Source: Pedobacter schmidteae
GTDB taxonomy: Bacteria > Bacteroidota > Bacteroidia > Sphingobacteriales > Sphingobacteriaceae
Direction: 5' to 3'
DNA: 64,000 nt
NCBI RefSeq assembly: GCF_900564155.1
Contig: NZ_LS999839.1
Coordinates: 4,957,097 to 5,021,096, forward strand
The notes under the pieces are model-generated. The model was not told where the DNA came from. It saw only the letters and a list, made by a program, of their open reading frames with translations, and ran no database searches. Made by a program: the position numbers and the translations under genes. This document shows positions 45,147 through 53,770 of the stretch, piece after piece (position 1 is the stretch's first letter; each line of letters opens with the position of its first letter).

Positions 45147-45722
45147 TTAAGCGCTTACACCTTTTTTAAAGCTTAATGATGGATACCATGCCATAAAACC
45201 GAACATGATCACTCCATATATAGCTGTTCCGTATAAAAATTTCAATTCAAAAGGAATCGCAGCTACCAGGCAGGCCCAGAAACCAGCCAATGTAGGGGGA
45301 TATAATCCGGGAATATACATTGCACTGATATCAGAAACCACCCAGTGGATTAAAATAACAACAATACCTGCTGTTACTAGATTTTGCACATTGATTTTTT
45401 GTAACAAGGCCTTACTTACAGCTACCATCAGGATAAACGCAATATAAGTCCAGTACCATCCTCCGTAAAAAAAGCCAAATCCCGACGTCTGCGCAATAAA
45501 AATATCACTCAACAATAACACCAGTAATGGAAAACCAAAGGCTTTTAAATTGCTGTTAAAATAAGCACCACCAAACAAAGCAACCGCTCCTACTGCCGAA
45601 AAATTGGCAATTTCTTTGAAATTATCAGAATAAGGCGCCGCAATGCGGAAAATGCTGACCAGTACAACAACCAATACCAGGATAATTGTACTCGGATTAA
45701 ATTTAGCTCCAGACATGTTCAT
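45147..45722 (-). CDS. DUF6580-like integral membrane protein of the B12 cluster
   Basis: A 191-residue membrane protein with about five or six helices. FRIAAPYSDNFKEIANFSAVGAVALFGGAYF and DISAMYIPGLYPPTLAGFWACLVAAIPFE are the most characteristic parts; the overall shape is like small S-component-type vitamin transporters. I take it as the DUF6580 family of putative transport proteins. It is the last gene after receptors and B12-binding lipoproteins under riboswitch control, so a role in moving cobalamin or a precursor over the inner membrane is inferred. Confidence 0.7.
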   Translation of the reverse strand: MNMSGAKFNPSTIILVLVVVLVSIFRIAAPYSDNFKEIANFSAVGAVALFGGAYFNSNLKAFGFPLLVLLLSDIFIAQTSGFGFFYGGWYWTYIAFILMVAVSKALLQKINVQNLVTAGIVVILIHWVVSDISAMYIPGLYPPTLAGFWACLVAAIPFELKFLYGTAIYGVIMFGFMAWYPSLSFKKGVSA

Positions 45723-45796
45723 TTAAATTTATACTACAAAGTTATGTTATTTCTACGGATTAATAAAACAATCATTCATAAGCCTGCAAATGAATA

Positions 45797-46897
45797 TTAT
45801 TGAAAAACAAACATTGCCGGGAAATAATAACCACTATAAGGAATCTGTTTAATCAATTGCCCTGTCCCTGCATCATGAAAATAGATATTATTAACCGCAT
45901 AATTTACACCATAACCATCTTGCACTGTAGTCGTAACAATTTGATTGGTTTGCGGATTATACCCTAAGTTCTTTTTATAAAAAGATTGCTTATCAGGTGT
46001 AGTAATAAAAGGCTTTTCCAAAGTAACTTTATTGCCTTCGGTATATTTATACAGTTCTTTACCACCCCCATAGTTTGGCGATTTCAATAAAAACACAGTA
46101 TTATCCCTGGTAGATGCTACAATTGGTGAAGAGAACCAGGTAAACCAGGTATTGGCGGGTGTAAATGGCAATTCAACACTATCCGTTTCCAATGTTTGCG
46201 GATTGGAGCTATACAGGTATTTTGCTTTAGTATACCATACTTTCTGATTAGGTGTTTGCGCAAAGCCTAAAGTAACTCCAGCTATCTTCTTCACTACAGT
46301 AAGATCTTCCGTATTGTAGATAATAGCGCCGGCCGACTGATTAAGCGTATAAATATATTTACCAGCTTTCAACATATCTCCTGTTTGCCCAGTCGCACCC
46401 AAAAGTTTATAAGAAGGCTTATATGTTTTAAGATTGATCATGTAAATACCATCACTGGCGCTTAGTAAACCTCTATTTTCGTCCAAGCCAACAAATGCCC
46501 GCCAGTCGTATTCCGAGGACCCGGCGATGCGACCTACTTCTTTAAGCGTTTTTGCATCGGCAACTACCACAGGTCCTCTTACTTTACTTACTACATAAAT
46601 GTTATTGTTAAACTTTGTAGCAAATTGCACTGTCGAGCTGGCCGGTTTAAAACCTTCACTATTTGGGTTTTCCTTTTGAAAAACACTGTCCTTTAACCCA
46701 CCTGACTCATTGTCAAAAAAGCTTATGGATCCGGTTCCATGGCCCATCCAGCCTTCATTAATTACAAAAAAGCCATTTTCATATTTACCCGACGCTACTT
46801 GCAACTCTTCTTTAACTGCGCTATCCTTTTTACACGAAGCTAAAGCACCTGTAATCAATAACGCAACTGCCGTATTTTTTAAATTTTTAATCTTCAT
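45797..46897 (-). CDS. DUF5074/YncE-like beta-propeller surface lipoprotein of the B12 cluster
   Basis: A 366-residue lipoprotein with lipobox LASC (about 18-21). The mature protein begins with the GKYENGFFVINEGWMGHGTG signature and then shows repeated propeller blades (NNNIYVVSKVRGPVVVADAKTLKEVGRI, KYIYTLNQSAGAIIYN), each ending in a V/I-x-D strand pattern. It is a divergent paralogue of the BtuG-like protein at 47908 with the same FxVNEG start. It likely binds a corrinoid or assists surface capture; direct evidence is only context and fold. Confidence 0.75.
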   Translation of the reverse strand: MKIKNLKNTAVALLITGALASCKKDSAVKEELQVASGKYENGFFVINEGWMGHGTGSISFFDNESGGLKDSVFQKENPNSEGFKPASSTVQFATKFNNNIYVVSKVRGPVVVADAKTLKEVGRIAGSSEYDWRAFVGLDENRGLLSASDGIYMINLKTYKPSYKLLGATGQTGDMLKAGKYIYTLNQSAGAIIYNTEDLTVVKKIAGVTLGFAQTPNQKVWYTKAKYLYSSNPQTLETDSVELPFTPANTWFTWFSSPIVASTRDNTVFLLKSPNYGGGKELYKYTEGNKVTLEKPFITTPDKQSFYKKNLGYNPQTNQIVTTTVQDGYGVNYAVNNIYFHDAGTGQLIKQIPYSGYYFPAMFVFQ

Positions 46898-46960
46898 TTA
46901 TTTGTAAGCAATTTTGAATTTATGTTTTAAGAGCGCTTTATTTTTCAAATAGATTGGATT

Positions 46961-47836
46961 TTATTTTACTAAACTCAAATCAGCAACACCGAGCACCTCT
47001 GTCGATAGCTCGCCCAACCATCCCATATTTGCTTGGATTCCTGTTTGAATTTTAATAAAATCAACACCCTTTAATGATACCTTTTTACCATTCTTATCTA
47101 CAGCATTGCTGATATCAATCTTATCTCCGCCCGTAATATTATCAGCATATCCCCACGCAAATGGAGCGCTGGTTATGTAACTTGGGTTTGTCATATCGAT
47201 ATTACTCGATGGCAATATTGAACCAGTGAGGGTATATTCATTCCCTGTCACCCAAAGCGGAAAATAACTCTGTTTGTGATAAGTATTTGTAGCTACAAAA
47301 CCCGTATTACCATCACTATCTTTCCATGGAATTGGAGCAGTATCCGGCGTAGGTCTGGTGTAAGTCACAGAATAATTCCGCTTATATCCAGTTTTACCAA
47401 ACTCACTTCCTGCTACCTCGTACCAGGTATCATCAGGTTTTCCATTGTTATTTTCATCCTGCATAACCCATACAATCCCTGGTTCAGCAAAATTTGACAT
47501 TGGGTTACCATAAACAATAATATCTTCCTTTTCAGCAACGTTAAGCACCGTATGATCAAATCCCAATACGATATAACCACCCCATGAACCTAGCGTAACC
47601 ATCCCTTTTTTACCAATAATTCCTTCTGCACTAGCCAAATTTCCAGGAGCTTTATTGATAAATTGTCCAGGTGCAGGGTTGTATTCAAACAACTGACTTA
47701 CATACATGGAGCTTTCTGGCGTAACGGGCCTGATTATAGCTTCTTCTTTTGGCTCAACTGTTTCCTTATCTTTTTTACAAGCAGATAGCGCAAGCACGAA
47801 TAATGACGCTGTGAATAGGTAATTCTTGATTTTCAT
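46961..47836 (-). CDS. Surface lipoprotein of the B12 cluster (possible BtuH-type)
   Basis: A 291-residue lipoprotein with lipobox LSAC at about residues 17-20. The mature part has a beta-sandwich look: GSWGGYIVLGFDHTVLN, NNNGKPDDTWYEVAGSEFG and VDFIKIQTGIQANMGWLGE. This is a common family in Bacteroidota B12 and TonB operons. In gut Bacteroides, an accessory surface cobalamin-binding lipoprotein (BtuH) is encoded with BtuB/BtuG; whether this is the same family I cannot verify from sequence. The position between two propeller lipoprotein genes supports a role in corrinoid capture. Confidence 0.65.
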   Translation of the reverse strand: MKIKNYLFTASLFVLALSACKKDKETVEPKEEAIIRPVTPESSMYVSQLFEYNPAPGQFINKAPGNLASAEGIIGKKGMVTLGSWGGYIVLGFDHTVLNVAEKEDIIVYGNPMSNFAEPGIVWVMQDENNNGKPDDTWYEVAGSEFGKTGYKRNYSVTYTRPTPDTAPIPWKDSDGNTGFVATNTYHKQSYFPLWVTGNEYTLTGSILPSSNIDMTNPSYITSAPFAWGYADNITGGDKIDISNAVDKNGKKVSLKGVDFIKIQTGIQANMGWLGELSTEVLGVADLSLVK

Positions 47837-47907
47837 AATTAATTGTTTTTTTACTTTTTTATAAATTTTATAGATAATTGATTATTATAATTGAGTACGA
47901 ACCCGAT

Positions 47908-49047
47908 CTACTCGTAAATAAATGCGAAGTGTGCTGGGATATCGCCTGTTTTGACAGACCATTTTTTTTGCCCATTTGTACCAAAGCAATAAAGCGATCC
48001 AGGCGAAACATAGTCTTTAGCATCAGTAACAAACACATCCTTTGTAAAAGGATTTACCGCAATACCATATGGAATTAGGATACTTTTATCTGTACCGTCG
48101 GTTATAAATTGCTTAGCCGTAAGCAATTCATCTTTTACATTCAAAATGCCGTAACTAATGGTGTTACTTCCGGTCAGGTAGCTAAATTCAGTGCTATAGA
48201 AATAAGCCTGATCATCATCAATAGCAAGATTACTTACCGCAATATCAAAGGTTTTCTTGATGGTTTCCGTCTTGGTATCAATTACAAAAAGCTTCGAAGG
48301 AATATCATAATAATCACCCCTTGAGGTTACATACACATCCCCGTATCGGTCGGCTTTCAAGCGATGCAGGTTAATTCCCACATCAATATTTTTAACAACT
48401 TGAAAAGTACTCAGGTCGATTACAGAAACCGTTCTTTCATAATTTGGCGGACTATAACCTCCCGAATTAGCTACATATAATTTCTCGCCAACAATAGCCA
48501 TTTCTTCCGGCTGTCGCCCTACTTCAATCCTTCTCTCTTCCTTTAACGTCACCGTGTCTATTTGCGCCACAATACCCCTGGGTGCTTTAGGATCACCTAC
48601 CGTTCCCAGATAAGCACTTACATAAGCTTTTCCATTACGAAACGTAATATAGCGGCAGTTGGTCATTTCAATCTGCTTGATTTTTCTCCCGGTTTTAATG
48701 TCCATTACCTCCACTTTGTTGGATGCATTGACCACTACGTATAGCTTAGAACCATAGGCAGCAATATCATTACCAACGTCGCCTAATCCCTTTACAACTT
48801 CCGGATTAGCCTTCCCATAAATGTTATTACGATATATCCCTGTCCGGAAATCAAGGTAATCTAATGAAGCTTTATTCATATTCATATTTCCCTCGTTAAC
48901 CAGGTAAAAACCTTTTATCATACTGGAAGGATCGGCTGGCACCCGCTGTATTTCCTCCTTAACAGGATTCGAATCCTTTCGACATGCTGTAAATAATACA
49001 GCGTACAACAGAACTGATAGTAAGCCATATAGCATTCTTTTTTTCAT
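47908..49047 (-). CDS. btuG: BtuG-like surface lipoprotein, beta-propeller cobalamin-binding
   Basis: A 379-residue lipoprotein with lipobox FTAC (about 18-21). The mature protein is a YncE-type seven-bladed propeller: GFYLVNEGNMNMNKASLDYLD at the start, then blades with KLYVVVNASNKVEVMD, KLYVANSGGYSPPNYERTVSVID and LHRLKADRYGDVYVTSRGDYYD. BtuG of Bacteroides has this layout, caps the BtuB receptor and binds B12 with very high affinity. Its start is 2 nt after the BtuB stop, which is the usual pairing. It is expressed from the riboswitch-controlled transcript. Confidence 0.85.
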   Translation of the reverse strand: MKKRMLYGLLSVLLYAVLFTACRKDSNPVKEEIQRVPADPSSMIKGFYLVNEGNMNMNKASLDYLDFRTGIYRNNIYGKANPEVVKGLGDVGNDIAAYGSKLYVVVNASNKVEVMDIKTGRKIKQIEMTNCRYITFRNGKAYVSAYLGTVGDPKAPRGIVAQIDTVTLKEERRIEVGRQPEEMAIVGEKLYVANSGGYSPPNYERTVSVIDLSTFQVVKNIDVGINLHRLKADRYGDVYVTSRGDYYDIPSKLFVIDTKTETIKKTFDIAVSNLAIDDDQAYFYSTEFSYLTGSNTISYGILNVKDELLTAKQFITDGTDKSILIPYGIAVNPFTKDVFVTDAKDYVSPGSLYCFGTNGQKKWSVKTGDIPAHFAFIYE

Positions 49048-49049
49048 AA

Positions 49050-51110
49050 TTAATAGGAATAAGATAAGGTGAAACGATATGACCTGCCAGGCATTGGAAA
49101 ATTGGTAACCACCGCATAATTCTGGTCTAATAGGTTATTTACTTCTGCAGAGAGCTTAATATTTTTATCGCCAATAACAGTACGATAATGAAATGCGATG
49201 TCATGGGTATACCAGGGTTGGACATAGTTGGCAGCAGTATTGGCACTTTGGTCATACCTTTCTCCAGTGTAAATATAACTGTAGCTGATACCCAACTTTT
49301 GCCAGTCCAGTCCTCCCACAACAGAACCACTGTGAACAGGTGTGTACGGAATTTGATTCCTATAGTTCAGCATTACATTAGTCACATTAAGTGCTTGCTG
49401 ATAAGTATAAGTCAATCCCAAGTTTGCATTTAAGTCACCGGTGATTTTCCAGACAGATTGCGCATTTAAATCCAGCCCTTTTATTTCTACCACACCTAAA
49501 TTCTGCATACTCCATCTAAATAGGTTTGCCCCGGGAACCGCAACAATTTTATCCTTTACTTTATTGTAGTAAGCGTCCGATTGAATGCTGATCTGACTTA
49601 GCCACTTTTTTTCAAATAACTTGATGTAAGTAAAACCTACATCGTATTGCCTGGTATATTCCGGCCTCAAAAAAGTACTGCCAATAAACGTATAATACAG
49701 ATCGTTAAAAGTAGGCATTCTGAATATCTGCTTATAAAATGCACGCAAACGAAACTCCTTTGAAGCAAAAGGTTGCCAGGAGGCCATTAAAGTGGGTGTA
49801 AGCTCACTTTTATTCCCTGTAGCGTAGTACTGTCGCACTTCGTCATTAACCAGAGTTCCCAATAAATTGGCCTGAATGTTTAACTGGTTCAAATGCACCT
49901 CAGTAGCCAACGCAACAAGCACAGTTTGTCTGGTGGGGTATGGGAAACGATACAAATTCGCATCTAAAGTATTACGCTGATAATCTGCAGATAACGCAAC
50001 ATCCCATAACGAAGTAATTTTATATCTATTGGATAAGCTTACATAAAACTCCTGCTGCTTGTAAATATTATTGGTTAATCCCTCATCCTTTACAATATTA
50101 GGATCCAGATATCTGGAGTAATCATTCGCATATTTTACCGATGCCATTAAATTATACCTACCTGCTTCTTTTTTATAGTTCCCCTGAACAAAAAAGTTCC
50201 GGTTCCATAAACGTTGATTGAAGTCGTATACATTGTTGACTATTGCACCCGGCAGGCCCTGCTCGTCATTGTAAAAATAAAACTTAACGTTCCAAATGCT
50301 ACTGTCGGCCAATTTTCCATATAGTCCGCCCTCCAAACGCATGGTCTCTATATCTCCATTCTTCCTAACCAGTATGGTATCGTAGGTACCATTGGTATCA
50401 TGGAATTTATATCTTCCATTTGCTTTTTTATATTCGGCACTTACCGAGCTGTAAACCTTATCGTTTATTTTTTTTTGCCAACGTACAGAAGGATTGATTA
50501 AGCCAAAGGAACCTGATTTAAGTGTTGCTGTCAGATGATCAGACTGTCCATTTTCAAAAACCGGCCGTTTGGCATTAAGATATAAGGAGCTACCCGAAGC
50601 AAAACCTTTGGCCGATTGAAAAATGGTACTTTTTTGCCCATTGTACAGCTCTACTTCTTCGATGTTATCTAATGAAAATTTTCCCAGGTCAACCTGCCCG
50701 TTCTGTGCATTTCCCAGTTGTACACCATCGTAAAATACCCCTGTATGATTGGTACCCATACTCCTTACATTGATCGTTTTTAATCCCCCTATACCACCGT
50801 AATCCTTTAGCTGCACCCCAGAGAAAAAACGAACCGCATCGGCAACAGAAAGGCTGTTTAGTTTTTCAAGCTCTGTACCGGATAAAATCTGCAAGGGAGT
50901 AGATGAGGTTTGTCGCCGGCTAAGCTTTGTCCGGTTAATCTGTACTTCTTTAAGCTGGTTTACCTTATTTAAGGAATCTGATTTTAAGGTTTTAGTCACA
51001 ACGGTTTGTGCCCGCAGGTTTGCAGACATAAAAACGTGCGACCATAAAATGGCCATAAAAGCCAATAATACACAATTAAGGCCCCTAAAGGCACTTTTGT
51101 TTCTTTTCAT
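49050..51110 (-). CDS. btuB: TonB-dependent cobalamin receptor, BtuB-like (copy paired with BtuG)
   Basis: A 686-residue outer membrane receptor from the ATG at 51110; an in-frame GTG at 51131 is not preferred because it falls in a leader block shared with the other receptor. The signal peptide ends ANLRAQ. The TonB box-like LKEVQI follows, then the plug domain with VNVRSMGTNHTGVFYDGVQL-like elements (key part NVRSMGTNHTGVF), and a 22-strand barrel ending YRFTLSYSY with a terminal aromatic. A cobalamin riboswitch lies directly upstream and BtuG follows at 2 nt. Together these identify a vitamin B12 receptor. Confidence 0.87.
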   Translation of the reverse strand: MKRNKSAFRGLNCVLLAFMAILWSHVFMSANLRAQTVVTKTLKSDSLNKVNQLKEVQINRTKLSRRQTSSTPLQILSGTELEKLNSLSVADAVRFFSGVQLKDYGGIGGLKTINVRSMGTNHTGVFYDGVQLGNAQNGQVDLGKFSLDNIEEVELYNGQKSTIFQSAKGFASGSSLYLNAKRPVFENGQSDHLTATLKSGSFGLINPSVRWQKKINDKVYSSVSAEYKKANGRYKFHDTNGTYDTILVRKNGDIETMRLEGGLYGKLADSSIWNVKFYFYNDEQGLPGAIVNNVYDFNQRLWNRNFFVQGNYKKEAGRYNLMASVKYANDYSRYLDPNIVKDEGLTNNIYKQQEFYVSLSNRYKITSLWDVALSADYQRNTLDANLYRFPYPTRQTVLVALATEVHLNQLNIQANLLGTLVNDEVRQYYATGNKSELTPTLMASWQPFASKEFRLRAFYKQIFRMPTFNDLYYTFIGSTFLRPEYTRQYDVGFTYIKLFEKKWLSQISIQSDAYYNKVKDKIVAVPGANLFRWSMQNLGVVEIKGLDLNAQSVWKITGDLNANLGLTYTYQQALNVTNVMLNYRNQIPYTPVHSGSVVGGLDWQKLGISYSYIYTGERYDQSANTAANYVQPWYTHDIAFHYRTVIGDKNIKLSAEVNNLLDQNYAVVTNFPMPGRSYRFTLSYSY

Positions 51111-51124
51111 TTTGTTGTGAGGGT

Positions 51125-51140
51125 TACCCACAGCAAACAG
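51125..51140 (-). promoter_or_regulatory. Conserved leader block near the first BtuB start
   Basis: A 16-nt block, CTGTTTGC[T/C]GTGGGTA on the minus strand, shared with one mismatch by the leader of the other receptor (53400-53415). It ends 14 nt before this start codon. Probably part of the riboswitch expression platform or translation control. Confidence 0.45.
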
Positions 51141-51179
51141 TTAGATCAAGGAAATGAAATACAATAAATCAGCACTCAC

Positions 51180-51210
51180 TCCTAGCTTCAATCCCCGAAA
51201 GCTATGAAAT
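51180..51210 (-). promoter_or_regulatory. Conserved leader hairpin adjoining the first cobalamin aptamer
   Basis: A 31-nt block identical to 53459-53489. On the RNA it folds as AGCTT-x-C with GAAGCT around a G-rich loop (CGGGGAT). It starts about 12 nt after the aptamer, where class I cobalamin riboswitches place the regulatory stem whose loop kisses the aptamer. Confidence 0.55.
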
Positions 51211-51218
51211 CATTACGC

Positions 51219-51412
51219 GAATGGCAGGTCTTCTGACTTACTCCCGGTATCCTGCCTTCCCATTCATCCACCTTGTGGGTTTAGAACAGTGGCTTCGATT
51301 TGAACACCGTTTAATAGAGCTTACAGCTGCGGGACAGTTACGGAATTACACCGTATTCCCTTTTAATCCAAATAGGTTTAAACCCATCGGGAACCAAAAG
51401 CGATGCAAAGGT
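51219..51412 (-). ncRNA. Cobalamin riboswitch before the BtuB-BtuG operon
   Basis: On the minus strand the aptamer shows all landmarks of an adenosylcobalamin-type element. In order these are AAAAGGGAATACGGTG, AATTCCGTAACTGTCCCGC followed by AGCTGTAA, GCCACTG (51287-51293), GGGAAGGC, and the 3' B12 box AGTCAGAAGACCTGCC (51223-51238). It lies about 110 nt upstream of the receptor start. It should turn off receptor and BtuG expression when B12 is plentiful. Confidence 0.95.
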
Positions 51413-51501
51413 ACCTAATATTTCGCAACAAGGAAACATTATATATAAAAAAGGCGGACCACAATATGCAATCCGCCCTTTTTAAGAATAAAATCTATAT
51501 T

Positions 51502-53364
51502 TTACTTAATAGTAAAGCTTAAACCAGCATTCATATTGAAACCCATGCTGTTATAACCTAAAATCTCTGTATATTTTTCGTTCAGTACGTTTTTCAAATC
51601 AGCAAACAAACGAAGGTTCTTTTTCAGTAATGTATATTCCGCATAAACACCCAATAGCTTGTAAGCTTTCAGCTCCGCAAGCTTTCCATTAGCATAATCG
51701 GCATCATAACTTTTTGAATTGTATTTAAAATTGGCACTGATAAACAGATTCTTTGTTGCCTGTACGCCTGCATTAATCGCATAGATATTTTTTGGTCTGC
51801 GGGTCAGGTAATTTATAACGGTATTGGTCAGGTAGGTATATTCATTACCATCAACATAAGCTATGTAGCCCCTAAGATTAAGTATGCCAAACTGGGCAGC
51901 AGGTTCAATTTCAAATCCTTTAACCTTTTGTTTTGGTTGATTGATGTAACCATTACCAATATAAACAATAGCATCTGTAAGATCGCGTTTAAATCCTGAC
52001 GCACGAAAGGTATATTTCTGATCAGCAAAACTGAAATTTATACCTGCTTCATAATTCTTCGATTTCTCCGGTGTCAGATTAATATTTCCGCTATAAGGTG
52101 CAAAAAGATAATCTAAAGTAGGCGCCTTAAATGCCGTAGAAATGGTACCAAAAAGTTTTACCTCTTTAACGATATTGATTGATGGGGTAATGTTATAAGT
52201 ATAATTTTCGCCATATGTTTTTGCTTTATTGTAACGTCCGCCTATTTCAAGATTAAAAACACTTAAGTCGTGCATAAACACGGAAGCATAAGTGCTAAAT
52301 AGATTTGTAAATGGTTTTGTTCCCTCAGTTAATCGCGTAGCTCTGTTTTCCAATCCCACCAATACATCCAGGTTCGAACCGATCTTCTGGTTGTAAAATA
52401 CATCTACCAGATTCATTTTTCCCCGGTACAAATTAGGGTATGCCCCATGATCGTCCAGTTGCGAATCTTCATGGCTAAAGTTCAGGTTTACCTTACCTTT
52501 TCCAAAGTCATATTTGGCATTTGCGCCCACATTAAAATGTTTCAACTTCAGGTAACTGGTCTTACTGTCTTTAAACGTTCCCGCATCGTTATTATAGTTA
52601 CCATAAAAATAACGCAAAAACGGACTGACGCTTAGCTTATCCGTAGCCTGAAGCGAAAAATTTGCATTTACTGCTGCCGTTTTATTACCATCTTTATCAA
52701 AAACGTCCGTACTATTTACCGGTGTTGCAGCTTCCGAAATACCATCCGTTTTCATTTGCGTATAGCCGATATTGTACGAAAAGTCCTTGCTGTTATAATT
52801 CATCCCTAAGGTACCTTTGTAGGTATTATACGTACCAAAACTACCTACGCCATATAAGCTATTGCCCGCCTGAGCACCTTTTTTGGTAATGATATTAACC
52901 ACACCACCGATAGCATCAGAACCATAAATGGTCGACTGCCCACCTTTCAATACTTCAATACGGTCAATCTGATCGATAGAAAACTGGCGCAAATCGAAAG
53001 TTGCCCCAACACTTGCCGGATTGTTCATCGGAATACCATCAACTAAAATTACAGCATACCCACTTCCTGCTCCACGGATAAATAAACTCTTGTTGGCACC
53101 CGGATTTGCCGTTCCGCCACCTACAATAAGGCCCGCCTGCTCGTTCAATAGGTCTGTCAGGCTTCTTCCGTGACTGCGGTCCAGCACATCACGGCCAATA
53201 ATGGTTACCACCTTACCAGTTTGCGATTGTTTCTGATCATTTTTAGTGGCCGAAATCACCACATTATTAAGATCAATTGCCTCCTGTGCGTGTAAAGCAC
53301 CCGAAAAACCAAGCTGAACAAGGCCAGCCCCCATTGCAATTAATAATTTGTTATTAATTTTCAT
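51502..53364 (-). CDS. btuB: TonB-dependent receptor, BtuB-like (second copy)
   Basis: A 620-residue receptor from the ATG at 53364; an in-frame GTG 42 nt upstream lies in the conserved leader block and is rejected. The signal peptide ends ALHAQE. The TonB box region is NNVVISAT. The plug contains VVTIIGRDVLDRSHGRSL, LFIRGAGSGYAVILVDGIP and EVLKGGQSTIYGSDAIGGV, which are very typical of BtuB. The barrel ends NMNAGLSFTIK. It has its own cobalamin riboswitch upstream, and a second riboswitch separates it from the BtuB-BtuG genes. It may serve a different corrinoid or precursor. Confidence 0.88.
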   Translation of the reverse strand: MKINNKLLIAMGAGLVQLGFSGALHAQEAIDLNNVVISATKNDQKQSQTGKVVTIIGRDVLDRSHGRSLTDLLNEQAGLIVGGGTANPGANKSLFIRGAGSGYAVILVDGIPMNNPASVGATFDLRQFSIDQIDRIEVLKGGQSTIYGSDAIGGVVNIITKKGAQAGNSLYGVGSFGTYNTYKGTLGMNYNSKDFSYNIGYTQMKTDGISEAATPVNSTDVFDKDGNKTAAVNANFSLQATDKLSVSPFLRYFYGNYNNDAGTFKDSKTSYLKLKHFNVGANAKYDFGKGKVNLNFSHEDSQLDDHGAYPNLYRGKMNLVDVFYNQKIGSNLDVLVGLENRATRLTEGTKPFTNLFSTYASVFMHDLSVFNLEIGGRYNKAKTYGENYTYNITPSINIVKEVKLFGTISTAFKAPTLDYLFAPYSGNINLTPEKSKNYEAGINFSFADQKYTFRASGFKRDLTDAIVYIGNGYINQPKQKVKGFEIEPAAQFGILNLRGYIAYVDGNEYTYLTNTVINYLTRRPKNIYAINAGVQATKNLFISANFKYNSKSYDADYANGKLAELKAYKLLGVYAEYTLLKKNLRLFADLKNVLNEKYTEILGYNSMGFNMNAGLSFTIK

Positions 53365-53399
53365 CTGTTTTATTATTTGTTTTATTTGTTGGCACCCCC

Positions 53400-53415
53400 T
53401 ACCCACGGCAAACAG
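53400..53415 (-). promoter_or_regulatory. Conserved leader block near the second BtuB start
   Basis: Partner of the block at 51125-51140 (15 of 16 bases identical). Here it ends 35 nt before the start codon, so its distance to the ATG is not fixed. Confidence 0.45.
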
Positions 53416-53458
53416 AGAAAAACGGTCGAAATGAAATGATATATATATCAGTATCCAT

Positions 53459-53489
53459 TCCTAGCTTCAATCCCCGAAAGCTATGAAAT
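53459..53489 (-). promoter_or_regulatory. Conserved leader hairpin adjoining the second cobalamin aptamer
   Basis: 31 nt identical to 51180-51210, with the same hairpin and G-rich loop. The flanks on both sides differ between copies, so the identity is selective. Confidence 0.55.
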
Positions 53490-53499
53490 ATAAATACTT

Positions 53500-53692
53500 A
53501 TGGCAGGTCTTCTGACTTACTCCCGGTATCCTGCCTTCCCATTCCTCTCCTTTTTAGGGTTTAGAAAAGTGGCTTCGATTTGGATACCGTTACAGAGCTT
53601 ACAGCTGCGGGACAGTTACGGAATTACACCGTATTCCCTTTTAATCCAGATAGTTTAAAACCATCCGAAACCAAAAGCGCTGCGAATGTACT
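53500..53692 (-). ncRNA. Cobalamin riboswitch before the second BtuB-like gene
   Basis: Same architecture as the other copy on the minus strand: AAAAGGGAATACGGTG, the AATTCCGTAACTGTCCCGC and AGCTGTAA core, GCCACTT at 53567-53573 (last base differs from the usual G), GGGAAGGC, and the B12 box AGTCAGAAGACCTGCC at 53502-53517. The peripheral loops differ, as expected for an old duplication with kept core. Confidence 0.95.
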
Positions 53693-53770
53693 CAAATATC
53701 CAGCTACCAGCAACATCCTTACTTCATATATTTTTTTAATCCTTATATTTATCAGTATTAACCTATCAAA

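Noticed and set aside
51111..51131. GTG start that would extend the first BtuB protein
   Set aside because: It lies in a leader block shared with the other receptor at a different distance from the ATG, and the ATG start gives a proper signal peptide.
51221..51418. Plus-strand open frame of 65 codons over the first cobalamin riboswitch
   Set aside because: It is the antisense of the conserved aptamer; a similar frame appears over the second riboswitch for the same reason.
53365..53406. GTG start that would extend the second BtuB-like protein
   Set aside because: Same leader block; the extension is polar and would bury the signal peptide.
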